Source: Faecalicatena fissicatena
GTDB taxonomy: Bacteria; Bacillota; Clostridia; Lachnospirales; Lachnospiraceae
Direction of reading: 5' to 3'
Assembly: GCA_001028025.1 (NCBI GenBank)
Contig: LDAQ01000001.1
Location: 62,001 to 126,000 of the forward strand
Length of the DNA stretch: 64,000 nt
The notes under the pieces were generated by a model. That model made no database searches. It had not been told where the DNA came from and saw only the letters and a list, made by a program, of their open reading frames with translations. Position 1 is the first letter of the stretch. The number at the start of each line of letters is the position of its first letter. Positions 36,124 through 45,685 of this stretch are shown piece by piece. Position numbers and translations under genes: made by a program.

Positions 36124-37314
36124 TTAAATATGGCGCTGATTTCTGTATTCACGGGGCGATACCTGATATTCTTTCCGAAAGGCGTTGCAGAAATGCGACT
36201 GACTGGAAAAGCAGAGAAGCAGGCTGATTTCAGCGATTGAACGGTTTGTATTGCTAAGCAGCGCTTTTGCCTCTTCCAGCTTACAGCGCAGGATAAAACG
36301 ACTTGGAGGAAACCCGAGCGCTTTCTGGAACTTACGGTCCAGCTGGCTTTTACTTAAATGCATATGGGAAGCAAGCATGTCAATGCGCAGCGGCATGTGT
36401 GTATTTTGCCGGATATATTGCAGACATTCGAAAATATCGAAGGGAATATCCTGGTTCTGTTTTGCATTATGGACTCTTTCGGTAAAGTCAAGAAACATTG
36501 CATGGGACATATCGTTCATGGCGTCAATGGAATTTGTGTTTTCAGCCTTCTGGAGATAAAGATCACTTAACTGATATGCAGTTTTCAGATCCAGTCCCCC
36601 TTCTATAGCAGCACGGGTTGCCAGTGTTGTTGTACATATAAAAATATTTTTTAGCTGGCGCAGACTGGAATGAGCCAGGGTTCCGATATGCATATCCATG
36701 GAGGTGGAGCATCTTTCCCGTATACCCTTTACGTTCCCGTTCTTTACGTGGGCAAGAGTCTCTTTTTCATAATTACTTGCAGCTAAATAAGATGAAAAGT
36801 TATTGTATTCCATGTTGGATTCTAATTGACGCTTTTGGATTTCTTTATGCAGGAGATTATTTTCAAGCATGAGTGCCTGGGAATTTTCTTCCGTTTCATG
36901 ATTCAAATAAAAGTTAATCAATGACAGGACATTTTGAAGATGCGGCAGTGAATAGCCAGATGTTCTTCCCAGATAATTCACCAATTGGTCCTTGGTGTCG
37001 AGCGGAAGCTGATATTGCTCCATAATCTGATGGACGATGCTAAAGTTTATTGGGGTTAAGGCAACAGGGCCGACTACAATCAGATGCTCGAACTCCGGGG
37101 TGTGTATGAGACCGTAAATAAGGTTTTCCTGCGTTTGAAAATATGTTAACAAGGGCGTTTTATCAAAAAACGTATGTAAATGCCTTCCGATCAGATCAAC
37201 AGGCGGCAGAGGGTGTTCCCAAAATAATTCCTGATCATGAAAATAATGAAGCGGATAGGTATGGCATTTGCTGATAATATTACAAAATTCCTGGATATCC
37301 TGTACAGTTCTCAT
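36124..37314 (-). CDS. AraC family transcriptional regulator
   Basis: A 396-residue regulator. The N-terminal 290 residues are a sensor domain without recognised family features (long helical middle, LLHEIQ-type stretch near residue 150). The C-terminal 100 residues carry the two helix-turn-helix motifs (LRIDMLASHMHLSKSQLDRKF and IAEISLLLCFSSQSHFCNAFRK). It is transcribed away from the second GH78 gene, sharing a 128-base intergenic region, and most likely activates the rhamnoside/tannase/GH3/esterase genes to the right and perhaps those to the left. Confidence 0.92.
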   Translation of the reverse strand: MRTVQDIQEFCNIISKCHTYPLHYFHDQELFWEHPLPPVDLIGRHLHTFFDKTPLLTYFQTQENLIYGLIHTPEFEHLIVVGPVALTPINFSIVHQIMEQYQLPLDTKDQLVNYLGRTSGYSLPHLQNVLSLINFYLNHETEENSQALMLENNLLHKEIQKRQLESNMEYNNFSSYLAASNYEKETLAHVKNGNVKGIRERCSTSMDMHIGTLAHSSLRQLKNIFICTTTLATRAAIEGGLDLKTAYQLSDLYLQKAENTNSIDAMNDMSHAMFLDFTERVHNAKQNQDIPFDIFECLQYIRQNTHMPLRIDMLASHMHLSKSQLDRKFQKALGFPPSRFILRCKLEEAKALLSNTNRSIAEISLLLCFSSQSHFCNAFRKEYQVSPREYRNQRHI

Positions 37315-37442
37315 AAGTCCTCCTTTGTATTTAAAACCTCTGAGATTAAAATAGAAAGATGACTTAATTATAAAAAAATGGCTTTAATTTTGCAAGAAAT
37401 AAATGTGTAAATATTTTATCTTAAAAGAGATGGAGGTAACGT

Positions 37443-40193
37443 ATGAAAGTTTATAATATTTTGATAAATGGTAGAAAAAATCCTATGGGGATAAACTTTT
37501 CGAGATTAGTATGCTCCTGGAAAGTAAAAGGCGCCATTGGAAAAAATCAGGCAGATGTACACGTAATTGTGAGTATGAAGTCAGATTTTTCCACGATCTG
37601 TTATGAGAAGTACGGAAAGAATCTGTTAAGCATGGCAGAGCCATTAGATATAGAATTGATGCCCCGTACCAGATATTACTGGAAGGTAATAGTTAAAACA
37701 GAAGCAGGGGAGTCGGGGACAAGTGAGACAGCATTTTTTGAAACAGGTAAAATGCAGGAAGAATGGTATGGGAAGTGGATTACCATGCAGGCAGAGGACA
37801 TCTATCATCCGGAGTTTAAAAAGGAATTCCAGCTGATGGAAGGCTGGAAAAAGGCTGCTCTTTATATTAGTGGTCTGGGTGTATTTGAAGCATATCTGAA
37901 TCATGAAAAAATCGGTGAAGATTATTTAGCCCCGTTTACCGGTGATTATAGAGACGGGGTGCAATATTGTACTTATGACATAACCAAATTGGTATCCGCA
38001 CAGAACACATTTTCTGTGCTGTTGGGAGATGGTTGGTTCAAGGGGCATCTTGGCTATACCGGATTGAAAGAAGTGTTTGGCAGCCAATTTTATTTAATTG
38101 CAGAGATTCATGTGGAATATGAGGATGGAAAAGAAATTATTATAGGGACGGATGATACATGGGAGTATCATGGATCAGACATTATGTGGAGTGATATTTA
38201 TAACGGGGAGTCTGTGGATGAACTTTATTGGGAAGAGAGAGATAATCCATGGAAAAATGCCGTAGCAGCATCGGGGTATCATTTGATAGACCGGGAGTCA
38301 TTACCATTAACAGGTCAGGAAAATATCTTAGCAAAGCATGTATTGTATACGCCTTTAGGGGAGACTGTGCTGGATTTCGGACAGAATTTTGCAGGGTATG
38401 TGGTCTATCAAGGCAGTATGAAGCGGGATGAAACATTAAAGTTGGAGTTTGGAGAAATACTTCAGGACGGCAATTTTTACCGGGATAATTATCGGGCGGC
38501 AAAAGCACAGTTTCAATACCGTTCGGCAGGAAAAACACGGCTGGCGAGGCCTCATTTTACATATTTTGGGTTCCGTTATGTAAAGGTTGAAGGAATCGGA
38601 AAGATTAATCCAGAAGATTTTACTGGGATAGCGCTTTATTCAAAGCTGGAGAGAACCGGACAATTTCAGTCTTCCAGCAAGCTATTAAACGCTCTGTATG
38701 AAAACACTGTTTGGGGATTAAAAAGTAATTTTGTTGATATGCCAACGGACTGTCCGCAGAGAGATGAGCGGTTAGGCTGGACGGGAGATGCGCAGGTATT
38801 CTCTGGAACTGCCAGTTATCATATGGATACAAGAGCGTTTTATGAAAAATACCTGAGGGATTTAAGGAAAGATCAGGAGAAAAACGGAGGCAGAGTTGCT
38901 ATGTATCTTCCGAATCTTCAGCCAGGGTTAAGCTGTGCTCTATGGGGAGATGCTGCAACTATAATCCCGGCGGTATTGTTTACGCATTATGGAGACCAGG
39001 AACTTTTAAAAGAACAGTATCCACTCATGAAATCCTGGGTAGATTTTATCACGCTGGAGGATGAAAAAAGGGGCAGAAAGAACTTATGGGACTTCGGATT
39101 CCAGCTGGGAGACTGGCTTGCACTTGATGGAGTGACAGAACAAAGTATGACAGGGGCGACCGATGTTGGATTCATAGCATCCGCTTACTATTACGGATCT
39201 GTAAAAAAGGTGGCGGAAACAGCACGGATATTGGCATATGAAGAGGATGAAAAGGAATATCAGAAACTGGCAGACGAGATTAAGGATGCAATTTTTTATG
39301 AATACTATACACCTTCGGGAAAGCTGGCTGTGGACACACAAACGGCTTATTACCTGGCGCTGCACTTCAAGCTTTACCGAACAAAAGAGGGTGTAATAGA
39401 AAGTCTAAAAAGAAGGCTAAAGAGGGATTGTTATGAAATAAAAAGCGGTTTTGCAGGAGCTCCTTTAATGTGTAATGTATTGGCAGAGGCTGATTTGATA
39501 GAACTGGCTTATGATTTCTTATTTAATGAAGAATATCCAGGATGGTTATTTGAGGTTAAGATGGGGGCTACAACGGTTTGGGAAAGATGGAATTCTGTTT
39601 TACCCGATGGAAAAATCAGTGGAAACGGCATGAACTCCCTTAACCATTATGCATATGGGGCAATAGCAGAATTCTTATACCGTTATGCTGCGGGAATTTA
39701 TCCGGTATCAGCCGGGTTTAAGAAAGTGAAAATTGCACCTAAGCTGACACGCTGTCTGCAGTGGCTCGACTGTTCTTATGAATCTGCAGCGGGAAGATAC
39801 AGAATAAGATGGGAATTCCTGGACGATGGTGACGTGAGTATACATGTAGAAATCCCGTTTGATGCAGCTGCGGATATCGTACTGCCTGACAGTGACGCAG
39901 TCTATCAGGGAATGCCGGCCGGCTGTTATGATTATCGTTATAAACCGAAAAAGGACTACCGATATCTGTTTGATAGAAATACCCGTCTGAAGCAGTTAAA
40001 AGGGAATAAAGAGGCAGTTGAGATTGCAGGCAGAGAATGTATGCAGCTGAAGCGGCTTTTAGAGCAGGGGGATAAAGAGGTTTTGTCCCAGTCCCTGCAG
40101 GAGCTGTCAGAAAGTGCTTTTTCAGGCTTACCGAAAGAAGAACTGGGCAAAGCCATTGACAAGATTACTAAAATAAAGAGTTATTCAAGGTGA
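37443..40193 (+). CDS. GH78 family alpha-L-rhamnosidase (second), with C-terminal helical module
   Basis: A 916-residue GH78 enzyme with the same domain order as the first. The catalytic motif is TDCPQRDERLGWTGDAQ, and the later glutamate lies near GATTVWERWNSVLP. The rhamnosidase proper ends near residue 840 (PAGCYDYRYK). About 75 extra residues follow, predicted helical, ending LPKEELGKAIDKITKIK, resembling the tails of the GH3 enzyme and esterase encoded downstream. No signal peptide. The first gene of an operon diverging from the AraC gene, preceded by AGATGGAGG. Confidence 0.94.
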   Translation: MKVYNILINGRKNPMGINFSRLVCSWKVKGAIGKNQADVHVIVSMKSDFSTICYEKYGKNLLSMAEPLDIELMPRTRYYWKVIVKTEAGESGTSETAFFETGKMQEEWYGKWITMQAEDIYHPEFKKEFQLMEGWKKAALYISGLGVFEAYLNHEKIGEDYLAPFTGDYRDGVQYCTYDITKLVSAQNTFSVLLGDGWFKGHLGYTGLKEVFGSQFYLIAEIHVEYEDGKEIIIGTDDTWEYHGSDIMWSDIYNGESVDELYWEERDNPWKNAVAASGYHLIDRESLPLTGQENILAKHVLYTPLGETVLDFGQNFAGYVVYQGSMKRDETLKLEFGEILQDGNFYRDNYRAAKAQFQYRSAGKTRLARPHFTYFGFRYVKVEGIGKINPEDFTGIALYSKLERTGQFQSSSKLLNALYENTVWGLKSNFVDMPTDCPQRDERLGWTGDAQVFSGTASYHMDTRAFYEKYLRDLRKDQEKNGGRVAMYLPNLQPGLSCALWGDAATIIPAVLFTHYGDQELLKEQYPLMKSWVDFITLEDEKRGRKNLWDFGFQLGDWLALDGVTEQSMTGATDVGFIASAYYYGSVKKVAETARILAYEEDEKEYQKLADEIKDAIFYEYYTPSGKLAVDTQTAYYLALHFKLYRTKEGVIESLKRRLKRDCYEIKSGFAGAPLMCNVLAEADLIELAYDFLFNEEYPGWLFEVKMGATTVWERWNSVLPDGKISGNGMNSLNHYAYGAIAEFLYRYAAGIYPVSAGFKKVKIAPKLTRCLQWLDCSYESAAGRYRIRWEFLDDGDVSIHVEIPFDAAADIVLPDSDAVYQGMPAGCYDYRYKPKKDYRYLFDRNTRLKQLKGNKEAVEIAGRECMQLKRLLEQGDKEVLSQSLQELSESAFSGLPKEELGKAIDKITKIKSYSR

Positions 40194-40220
40194 AAAGGAG
40201 CCTGACACGGAGGAACGTTT

Positions 40221-41660
40221 ATGGAAAAGTCAGAAAAAAAATTACGTGATATTGAAATAGAAAATGGAGAAATTATAGGCATTGAGTACCTGGAAGAAAA
40301 ATCTCCTGAATTACAGGGAATACGTCTGGGGACGGTTCCGGAGCGTTGTTGTGTTCGTGTAAAGCTGAGGCCGACAAAAGAATCAGATATTCTTGTAGAA
40401 TTGTGGATGCCGTTGTCAGGATGGAACGGAAATTTTCTAGGTACAGGAAATGGAGGATTTGCAGGAAGGATTGATGAATTAGCTTTAATAAATGGGATTA
40501 GCCGGGGATATGCTGTTGCAAATACCGATCTGGGCTCTTCATTAAATCCGGATGATTTAATTGGAAAGCAGGAACGGTGGAAGGATTTTGGGTATCGGGC
40601 GACACATCTAATGACATTGGTTTCAAAAAAGCTTATTAAAGCGTTTTATTTTAAAGAACCCCGGTATGCATATTTTATGGGAGGTTCTACTGGTGGACAA
40701 CAGGCACTTATGGAAGCGCAGCGTTATCCTGAGGACTATGATGGAATCATTGCCATTGCACCAGCAAATAACAGGGTACATCTTCATACTGCATTTATAT
40801 GGAATTGGAAGGCGCTGACAGAAATTGAGGGGAAGGGTATAAGTCTGGAGGAGGCAGATGCCATAACAAATCAGGTTTTAAAATATTATGCTGCGGCGTC
40901 AGGCAGTAATGCAGGCGAAGCGTTTATGTCATACCCACATAAAGTGTCTTTCGATATGCAGATATTTGATGAATTGATAAAAAAGAAAGTCTTAAAGGCA
41001 GGACAAGCAGAAGCATTAAAAAAAATCTATCGGGGTCCTGTAGATCCGGTTACAGGTGAGCAGATTTTCGTGCCCATGGTTCCGGGGAGTGAAAATGGAA
41101 ACCTGGGGCTGGCTGAACAGGGAAAGAGGGAGAAGTTTGCAGCAGATTTTTTCTATTTGTTCCGCTGGATATTTGGAAAGGAGTTTAATCCGGAAGAATT
41201 TGATTTTCACAGGGATTTGAAAACTGCAAGTGAAAAATTATCACCTGTTCTGGATGCAACGGAGACAGATATCAGCGGTTTTAAACAAAGAGGCGGGAAA
41301 TTACTCATGCTTTCAGGGACAGCAGACCCTATTATTCCATATACAGATGCAATGAATTATTACAATCGTGTTATTGAAGAAGAACATGGAATAGAAAATA
41401 CACAGAAGTTTTTCAGATATTTTCTGGTTCCGGGGCTGGCACATGTTTTCGGAGGACCCGGAGTCCAGGATATAGGGATGCTGGGGCTTGATATTTTCCC
41501 AAAGGATAAACGGCACGATGTATTAGCTGCGCTTGCCGCATGGGTAGAAAAGGGGGAGGCTCCGGATGCCATATATCCAGTGGCTTATAAAAAGGGGCTG
41601 TTCGGAAGGGAACTTGATTATGAGAAGAAAATTCATCCATATAGAGGTAAAGCGCTTTAG
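40221..41660 (+). CDS. Tannase/feruloyl esterase family hydrolase
   Basis: A 479-residue member of the tannase/feruloyl esterase family, which cleaves gallate or hydroxycinnamate esters from plant compounds. The serine is Ser156 in MGGSTGGQQAL, the Asp is in SGTADPIIPY and the His in VPGLAHVFGG. In the classical CS-D-HC motif a cysteine precedes the serine and another follows the histidine, joined as a disulfide; here they are Gly and Val, so the disulfide is lost. There is no signal peptide, which fits a reducing cytoplasm. It lies 27 bases after the GH78 gene and 12 before a GH3 gene. Confidence 0.9.
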   Translation: MEKSEKKLRDIEIENGEIIGIEYLEEKSPELQGIRLGTVPERCCVRVKLRPTKESDILVELWMPLSGWNGNFLGTGNGGFAGRIDELALINGISRGYAVANTDLGSSLNPDDLIGKQERWKDFGYRATHLMTLVSKKLIKAFYFKEPRYAYFMGGSTGGQQALMEAQRYPEDYDGIIAIAPANNRVHLHTAFIWNWKALTEIEGKGISLEEADAITNQVLKYYAAASGSNAGEAFMSYPHKVSFDMQIFDELIKKKVLKAGQAEALKKIYRGPVDPVTGEQIFVPMVPGSENGNLGLAEQGKREKFAADFFYLFRWIFGKEFNPEEFDFHRDLKTASEKLSPVLDATETDISGFKQRGGKLLMLSGTADPIIPYTDAMNYYNRVIEEEHGIENTQKFFRYFLVPGLAHVFGGPGVQDIGMLGLDIFPKDKRHDVLAALAAWVEKGEAPDAIYPVAYKKGLFGRELDYEKKIHPYRGKAL

Positions 41661-41672
41661 GAGGTACTTTAT

Positions 41673-43964
41673 ATGAAATCAGAAGAAATTGCAGAAATAG
41701 TATCTCAGATGACATTGGAAGAAAAAGCATCGTTATGTTCCGGGAAGGATTTTTGGCATACGAAGGATATTCGGAGATTAGGAATCCGGGAAATCATGAT
41801 GGCCGACGGTCCAAATGGACTGCGGAAGCAGGAAGGGGCATGCGACCATCTGGGTGTGAATGAAAGCGTGGAGGCAGTTTGTTTTCCGACAGGCAGCGCG
41901 CTTGGAGCATCCTTTGACCGGGAGTTGCTTCAAAATGTAGGGGACATCTTAGGGAATGAATGCAGAGCAGAAAGTGTTGCAATATTGCTGGGGCCGGGAG
42001 TAAATATGAAACGTTCACCGTTATGCGGAAGAAATTTTGAATATTTTTCAGAGGATCCCTATTTGGCATCTGAGCTTGCTGCGGCTGAAATACAGGGAGT
42101 GCAGGCCCATCATATAGGATGCTGCATCAAACATTTTCTGGCAAATAATCAGGAGCAATTCAGAATGTCCATTTCTTCCGAAGTTGATGAGCGTACATTA
42201 CGTGAAATATATCTCGGTGCATTTGAAAATGCAGTAAAAAAAGGGAAACCGTGGTCCGTAATGTCAAGCTACAACAGAATAAATGGGGAATATGTGGCTG
42301 ACAGCAGAAAATTCCTGACGGAAATTCTAAGAGAAGAGTGGGGATTTGAAGGTGCTGTTATAACGGACTGGGGTGGTGTGAGTGACAGGATCTTAGGTCT
42401 GCGTGCCGGGTTAGATTTGGAAATGCCGTCCTCCTATGGTGTGAATGACAAAAGAATTACAGAGGCGGTAAAGTCAGGGGAATTGGAAATAGAGATTTTA
42501 GATGAAGCCATAAGGCGCATCTTAAAGTTAATTACAGATTTTGAAGAGGGGAAAGAAAAGAACGCTGTTTTCGACAGGGAGAAGGATCATTTGGCAGCAG
42601 GGGAAATAGCCGCCCAATGTGCAGTCTTACTGAAAAATGAAGGTATCCTGCCCTTACATGATACGCAGACAGTGGCATTTATAGGACAGTATGCATTTGC
42701 CCCCCGCTACCAGGGCGGCGGGAGTTCACATATCAATTCTTTTAAAGTAGACAGCGCATTTGAAATATTAAGAGGGAATCCTAATGTAAAGTTTGTCCAG
42801 GGTTATTGTGATGAAGATGAGAGCCAGTCAGGAATGCTGAGAGAGGAGGCCTTGCAGACCGCTTCCGAGTCGGATGCGGCAGTCATTTTTGCCGGGCTTC
42901 CGGACAATTATGAAATTGAAGGACAGGATCGGACACATATGAAAATGCCGGAACAGCAGATACGTTTAATAGAAGAAGTGGCGAGGGTAAATTCCAATGT
43001 GGCAGTCGTTTTGCATAATGGATCCCCAATTGAAATGCCATGGCTTGATAAAGTGAATGCTGTTCTTGAGATGTATCTGGGAGGGGAAGGCTGCGGAAGG
43101 GCAGCATGTGATTTACTATATGGAAAGACAAATCCATCGGGCAGGCTGGCAGAAACATTCCCAATGAAACTGGAAGACAATCCGTCTTATTTATATTATC
43201 ATCGTGGAAGGGATAAGGCAGAATATAGGGAAGGCATTTATGTAGGATACCGGTATTATGATACGAAGAACATACCGGTTCTATTTCCATTTGGTCATGG
43301 GCTGAGTTATACAAACTTTGCATATTCTAATCTCGGGCTTTCTGAAAAAAGAATTACAGATATGGATCTTTTAGATGTTACTGTAGATGTCTGTAATACG
43401 GGAAGTTTGCCGGGAAAAGAGGTTGTACTGCTTTTTGTAGCGCCGCCGGATACTGGAACGATTAACCGTCCTGCAAAAGAATTAAAGGAATTTTCCAAGG
43501 TGGAATTAAAACCGGGAGAGTCCCGGAGTGTAAAATTTACATTATCAAAACGAGCCTTCGCATATTATGAAGAAAGCATTCATGACTGGTATGTTGAAAA
43601 AGGAAAATATCGGATTCTGATCTGTAAATCGGCACAAGAGGTGCTGCTGGAAGGGGAGCTGGAGGTTTACCCGGAAAAAGAAGTAACAGAGGTGTTTGAC
43701 CTGACTACACCTATAGGTATTATCCTGAAAGATCCTGTGGGGCAGCAGGTATTGGGAGAGCTGATGGCAGCAAAGAAGCCCCGGACAGGCGCTGGAAGGG
43801 ATCGGCCTGGTGAGAAGGATAATGGCAAAATGCTGGAAGCCATGACCGCACAGCTCCCGCTTAGAGCACTTTTAAGCTTTCGTGATATGGGAATTGGGCA
43901 TGCCAAGCTGCAGCAGATAATAGATAAAATCAATCTAATGCGGAGCGATAAATGTGTAAAATAA
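41673..43964 (+). CDS. GH3 family beta-glucosidase with fibronectin III-like and C-terminal helical module
   Basis: A 763-residue GH3 enzyme. The barrel carries ADGPNGLRKQ and KHFLANNQEQFR; the nucleophile is Asp232 in VITDWGGVSDR. The sandwich domain begins near ECAVLLKNEGILPL-like sequence and contains the glycine-rich YQGGGSSHIN. The fibronectin-type III domain ends near ESIHDWYVEKGKY. About 85 further residues (from TTPIGIILKDPVG) form a helical tail with LRALLSFRDMGI, similar to tails of the neighbouring GH78 enzyme and esterase. It removes beta-linked glucose from aglycones or oligosaccharides in the cytoplasm. Confidence 0.94.
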   Translation: MKSEEIAEIVSQMTLEEKASLCSGKDFWHTKDIRRLGIREIMMADGPNGLRKQEGACDHLGVNESVEAVCFPTGSALGASFDRELLQNVGDILGNECRAESVAILLGPGVNMKRSPLCGRNFEYFSEDPYLASELAAAEIQGVQAHHIGCCIKHFLANNQEQFRMSISSEVDERTLREIYLGAFENAVKKGKPWSVMSSYNRINGEYVADSRKFLTEILREEWGFEGAVITDWGGVSDRILGLRAGLDLEMPSSYGVNDKRITEAVKSGELEIEILDEAIRRILKLITDFEEGKEKNAVFDREKDHLAAGEIAAQCAVLLKNEGILPLHDTQTVAFIGQYAFAPRYQGGGSSHINSFKVDSAFEILRGNPNVKFVQGYCDEDESQSGMLREEALQTASESDAAVIFAGLPDNYEIEGQDRTHMKMPEQQIRLIEEVARVNSNVAVVLHNGSPIEMPWLDKVNAVLEMYLGGEGCGRAACDLLYGKTNPSGRLAETFPMKLEDNPSYLYYHRGRDKAEYREGIYVGYRYYDTKNIPVLFPFGHGLSYTNFAYSNLGLSEKRITDMDLLDVTVDVCNTGSLPGKEVVLLFVAPPDTGTINRPAKELKEFSKVELKPGESRSVKFTLSKRAFAYYEESIHDWYVEKGKYRILICKSAQEVLLEGELEVYPEKEVTEVFDLTTPIGIILKDPVGQQVLGELMAAKKPRTGAGRDRPGEKDNGKMLEAMTAQLPLRALLSFRDMGIGHAKLQQIIDKINLMRSDKCVK

Positions 43965-44004
43965 ATGATTGCTGATCAGATGATCACAGGAAAGGATTAT
44001 AAAT

Positions 44005-45048
44005 ATGGAATTAAAAAGAATCGTTTTAAATAAAAAAAGAAATGTGAATTTAACGGCCATTCTCCAGGGTGTTGGTGGTGAGTTCATCAGGGTGAACCGC
44101 AGGCCCGCTGTCCTGGTGCTGCCTGGAGGCGGATATGATATGTGTTCTGATATCGAAGCAGAACCAGTTGCTTTAGCATATGCAAAGGCTGGATACCAGG
44201 CATTTATACTCCGGTATTCAGTAGGGGAGCATGCAATCTGGCCATATCCTCTGGAGGACTATGAGCAGGCAGTCGAGTTAATAAGAGAGCATGCAGAAGA
44301 ATGGGGGATTTATTCGGATAAGATTGTAGTAGTGGGATTTTCTGCAGGGGGTCATCTTGCAGCATGTACGGCTGTTATGAGTAAATATAGACCCAATGCG
44401 GCAATTATAGGCTATGCTCCTGTTGGAGTCAGGGGGTCAAAGTTGATGGAAAGTAAACAGCTTCCGTCACCTATAGATTATGTAGATCAAAATACCAGTC
44501 CCTGCTTCTTATTTGCAGCGAGGGATGATATGCTTGTCACCATAGATAATACACTGGAGTTCCAGCTGGCACTGGCAAAAACAAATGTTACATTCGAATC
44601 TCATGTTTATGCATTTGGTTCCCATGGTTTTTCAACAGGGGAGAAGGCAGTTAAATATGTCAGGACTTGCAGCCGTGTTCCAAATTGGGTGAATGATAGT
44701 ATTGAGTGGCTCAAGGAAATTCAGGGTGATTTTGGAAATGGAGAATTAGGTGAACCAGAGTTTGGAAAGAAGATAAATGATGATTTGGAACCGTTCTTAT
44801 CTGTTGATTGCACAATTCACAGACTGAAGACAAAGCAGGAATTATTGGATGAGTCGTTGGTACCGTATCTTGGCATATTGGATAACAGAGGAATGGAGGC
44901 GGAAAGAATGGAAGGGCCTCTGGCAGACTTCGTGAAAAATGTACGGCTGAGGGATATGCTTTTGACGGTTGGTATAACGGATGAAGAGATTGCCAGAATT
45001 GATGCAAAACTTAGGAAGACAAGAATGACAAAGAAACAGTTAGGTTAG
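44005..45048 (+). CDS. Alpha/beta hydrolase (BD-FAE-like carbohydrate esterase) with C-terminal helical tail
   Basis: A 347-residue serine hydrolase of the BD-FAE/acetylxylan-esterase-like group: oxyanion segment LVLPGGGYDMCSD, nucleophile Ser113 in VVGFSAGGHLAA, and probable His in AFGSHGFSTG. It probably removes acetyl or feruloyl groups from glycosides. The hydrolase ends near residue 240; the rest is a helical tail with LRDMLLTVGITDEEIARID, like the tails of the GH3 and GH78 enzymes of the same operon. It is the last gene of the operon, 40 bases after GH3. Confidence 0.85.
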   Translation: MELKRIVLNKKRNVNLTAILQGVGGEFIRVNRRPAVLVLPGGGYDMCSDIEAEPVALAYAKAGYQAFILRYSVGEHAIWPYPLEDYEQAVELIREHAEEWGIYSDKIVVVGFSAGGHLAACTAVMSKYRPNAAIIGYAPVGVRGSKLMESKQLPSPIDYVDQNTSPCFLFAARDDMLVTIDNTLEFQLALAKTNVTFESHVYAFGSHGFSTGEKAVKYVRTCSRVPNWVNDSIEWLKEIQGDFGNGELGEPEFGKKINDDLEPFLSVDCTIHRLKTKQELLDESLVPYLGILDNRGMEAERMEGPLADFVKNVRLRDMLLTVGITDEEIARIDAKLRKTRMTKKQLG

Positions 45049-45096
45049 GGCACTTGATTTTGTGTTTCTGTAATTTTCATGAAATCCTAAGTCTTT

Positions 45097-45134
45097 CATG
45101 CAGTAGTGAAATAGTACTGCAGGTAGGGCTTTTT
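45097..45134 (+). terminator. Probable terminator of the GH78-tannase-GH3-esterase operon
   Basis: TGCAGTA pairs with TACTGCA over a 9-base loop, with CCTA/TAGG possibly extending it, followed by CTTTTTA. Confidence 0.5.
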
Positions 45135-45400
45135 ATGAAAGATTTTTATTACGGTATTCACGAGGCGATCGCCCAACATTACGTTTAAACACTTTACTGA
45201 AATAATTCCCATTACTGAATCCCAGTTTATAAGCAATATCATTTAAAGTTAAATTTGTTTCGTCAAGCAAATGCCTGGCTTCAGTCAGTTTTAATTCCAT
45301 AATATTAGGAAAAAAGATTTTGCCCGGTTTCCTTTTTAAATAAGCGGGAAAGATGTTCCTTGCTAAGATAAAAAGTATCCGCCAAATCAGCCGTCTTTTT
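45133..45400 (-). pseudogene. Remnant of an AraC family regulator
   Basis: Read on the minus strand, the sequence gives ADLADTFYLSKEHLSRLFKK then ETGQNLF in one frame and, after a shift near 45310, MELKLTEARHLLDETNLTLN then DIAYKLGFSNGNYFSKVFKR and a stop. These are the two helix-turn-helix motifs of an AraC C-terminal domain. A one- or two-base frameshift lies in the A/T-rich run around 45305-45316, a TGA stops the frame just upstream of the first motif, and the sensor domain is absent. It is a decayed fragment, not expressed as a whole regulator. Confidence 0.85.
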
Positions 45401-45520
45401 TCAGAAGAAATCTGCGGATTTCGAATGGACTACTAATTAAAAATGAAAAGTCAAATAAAAAACGCTTCTGAAAAAAATTAAAAGTAGAGAATAAATTACC
45501 ATACTCTATGACACAGAGAA

Positions 45521-45562
45521 AAACCGCTGTAATCCTTATAAATAAAGGGCTTACAGCGGTTT
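45521..45562 (-). terminator. Terminator of the RpiR regulator gene
   Basis: AAACCGCTGTAA pairs with TTACAGCGGTTT over an 18-base loop. On the minus strand it is followed by TTCTCTG, after a run of five T that includes the stem end. Confidence 0.75.
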
Positions 45563-45685
45563 GTTCTTGGACGAACTGTCAAAGACAGGATTGTTGCATT
45601 TTAACAATACTATAAAAATATAATGGCTAGAAAAAACGTATAAAGTTATGATATAACAGTTTTCACGGTTTTTAATTCCGACATA

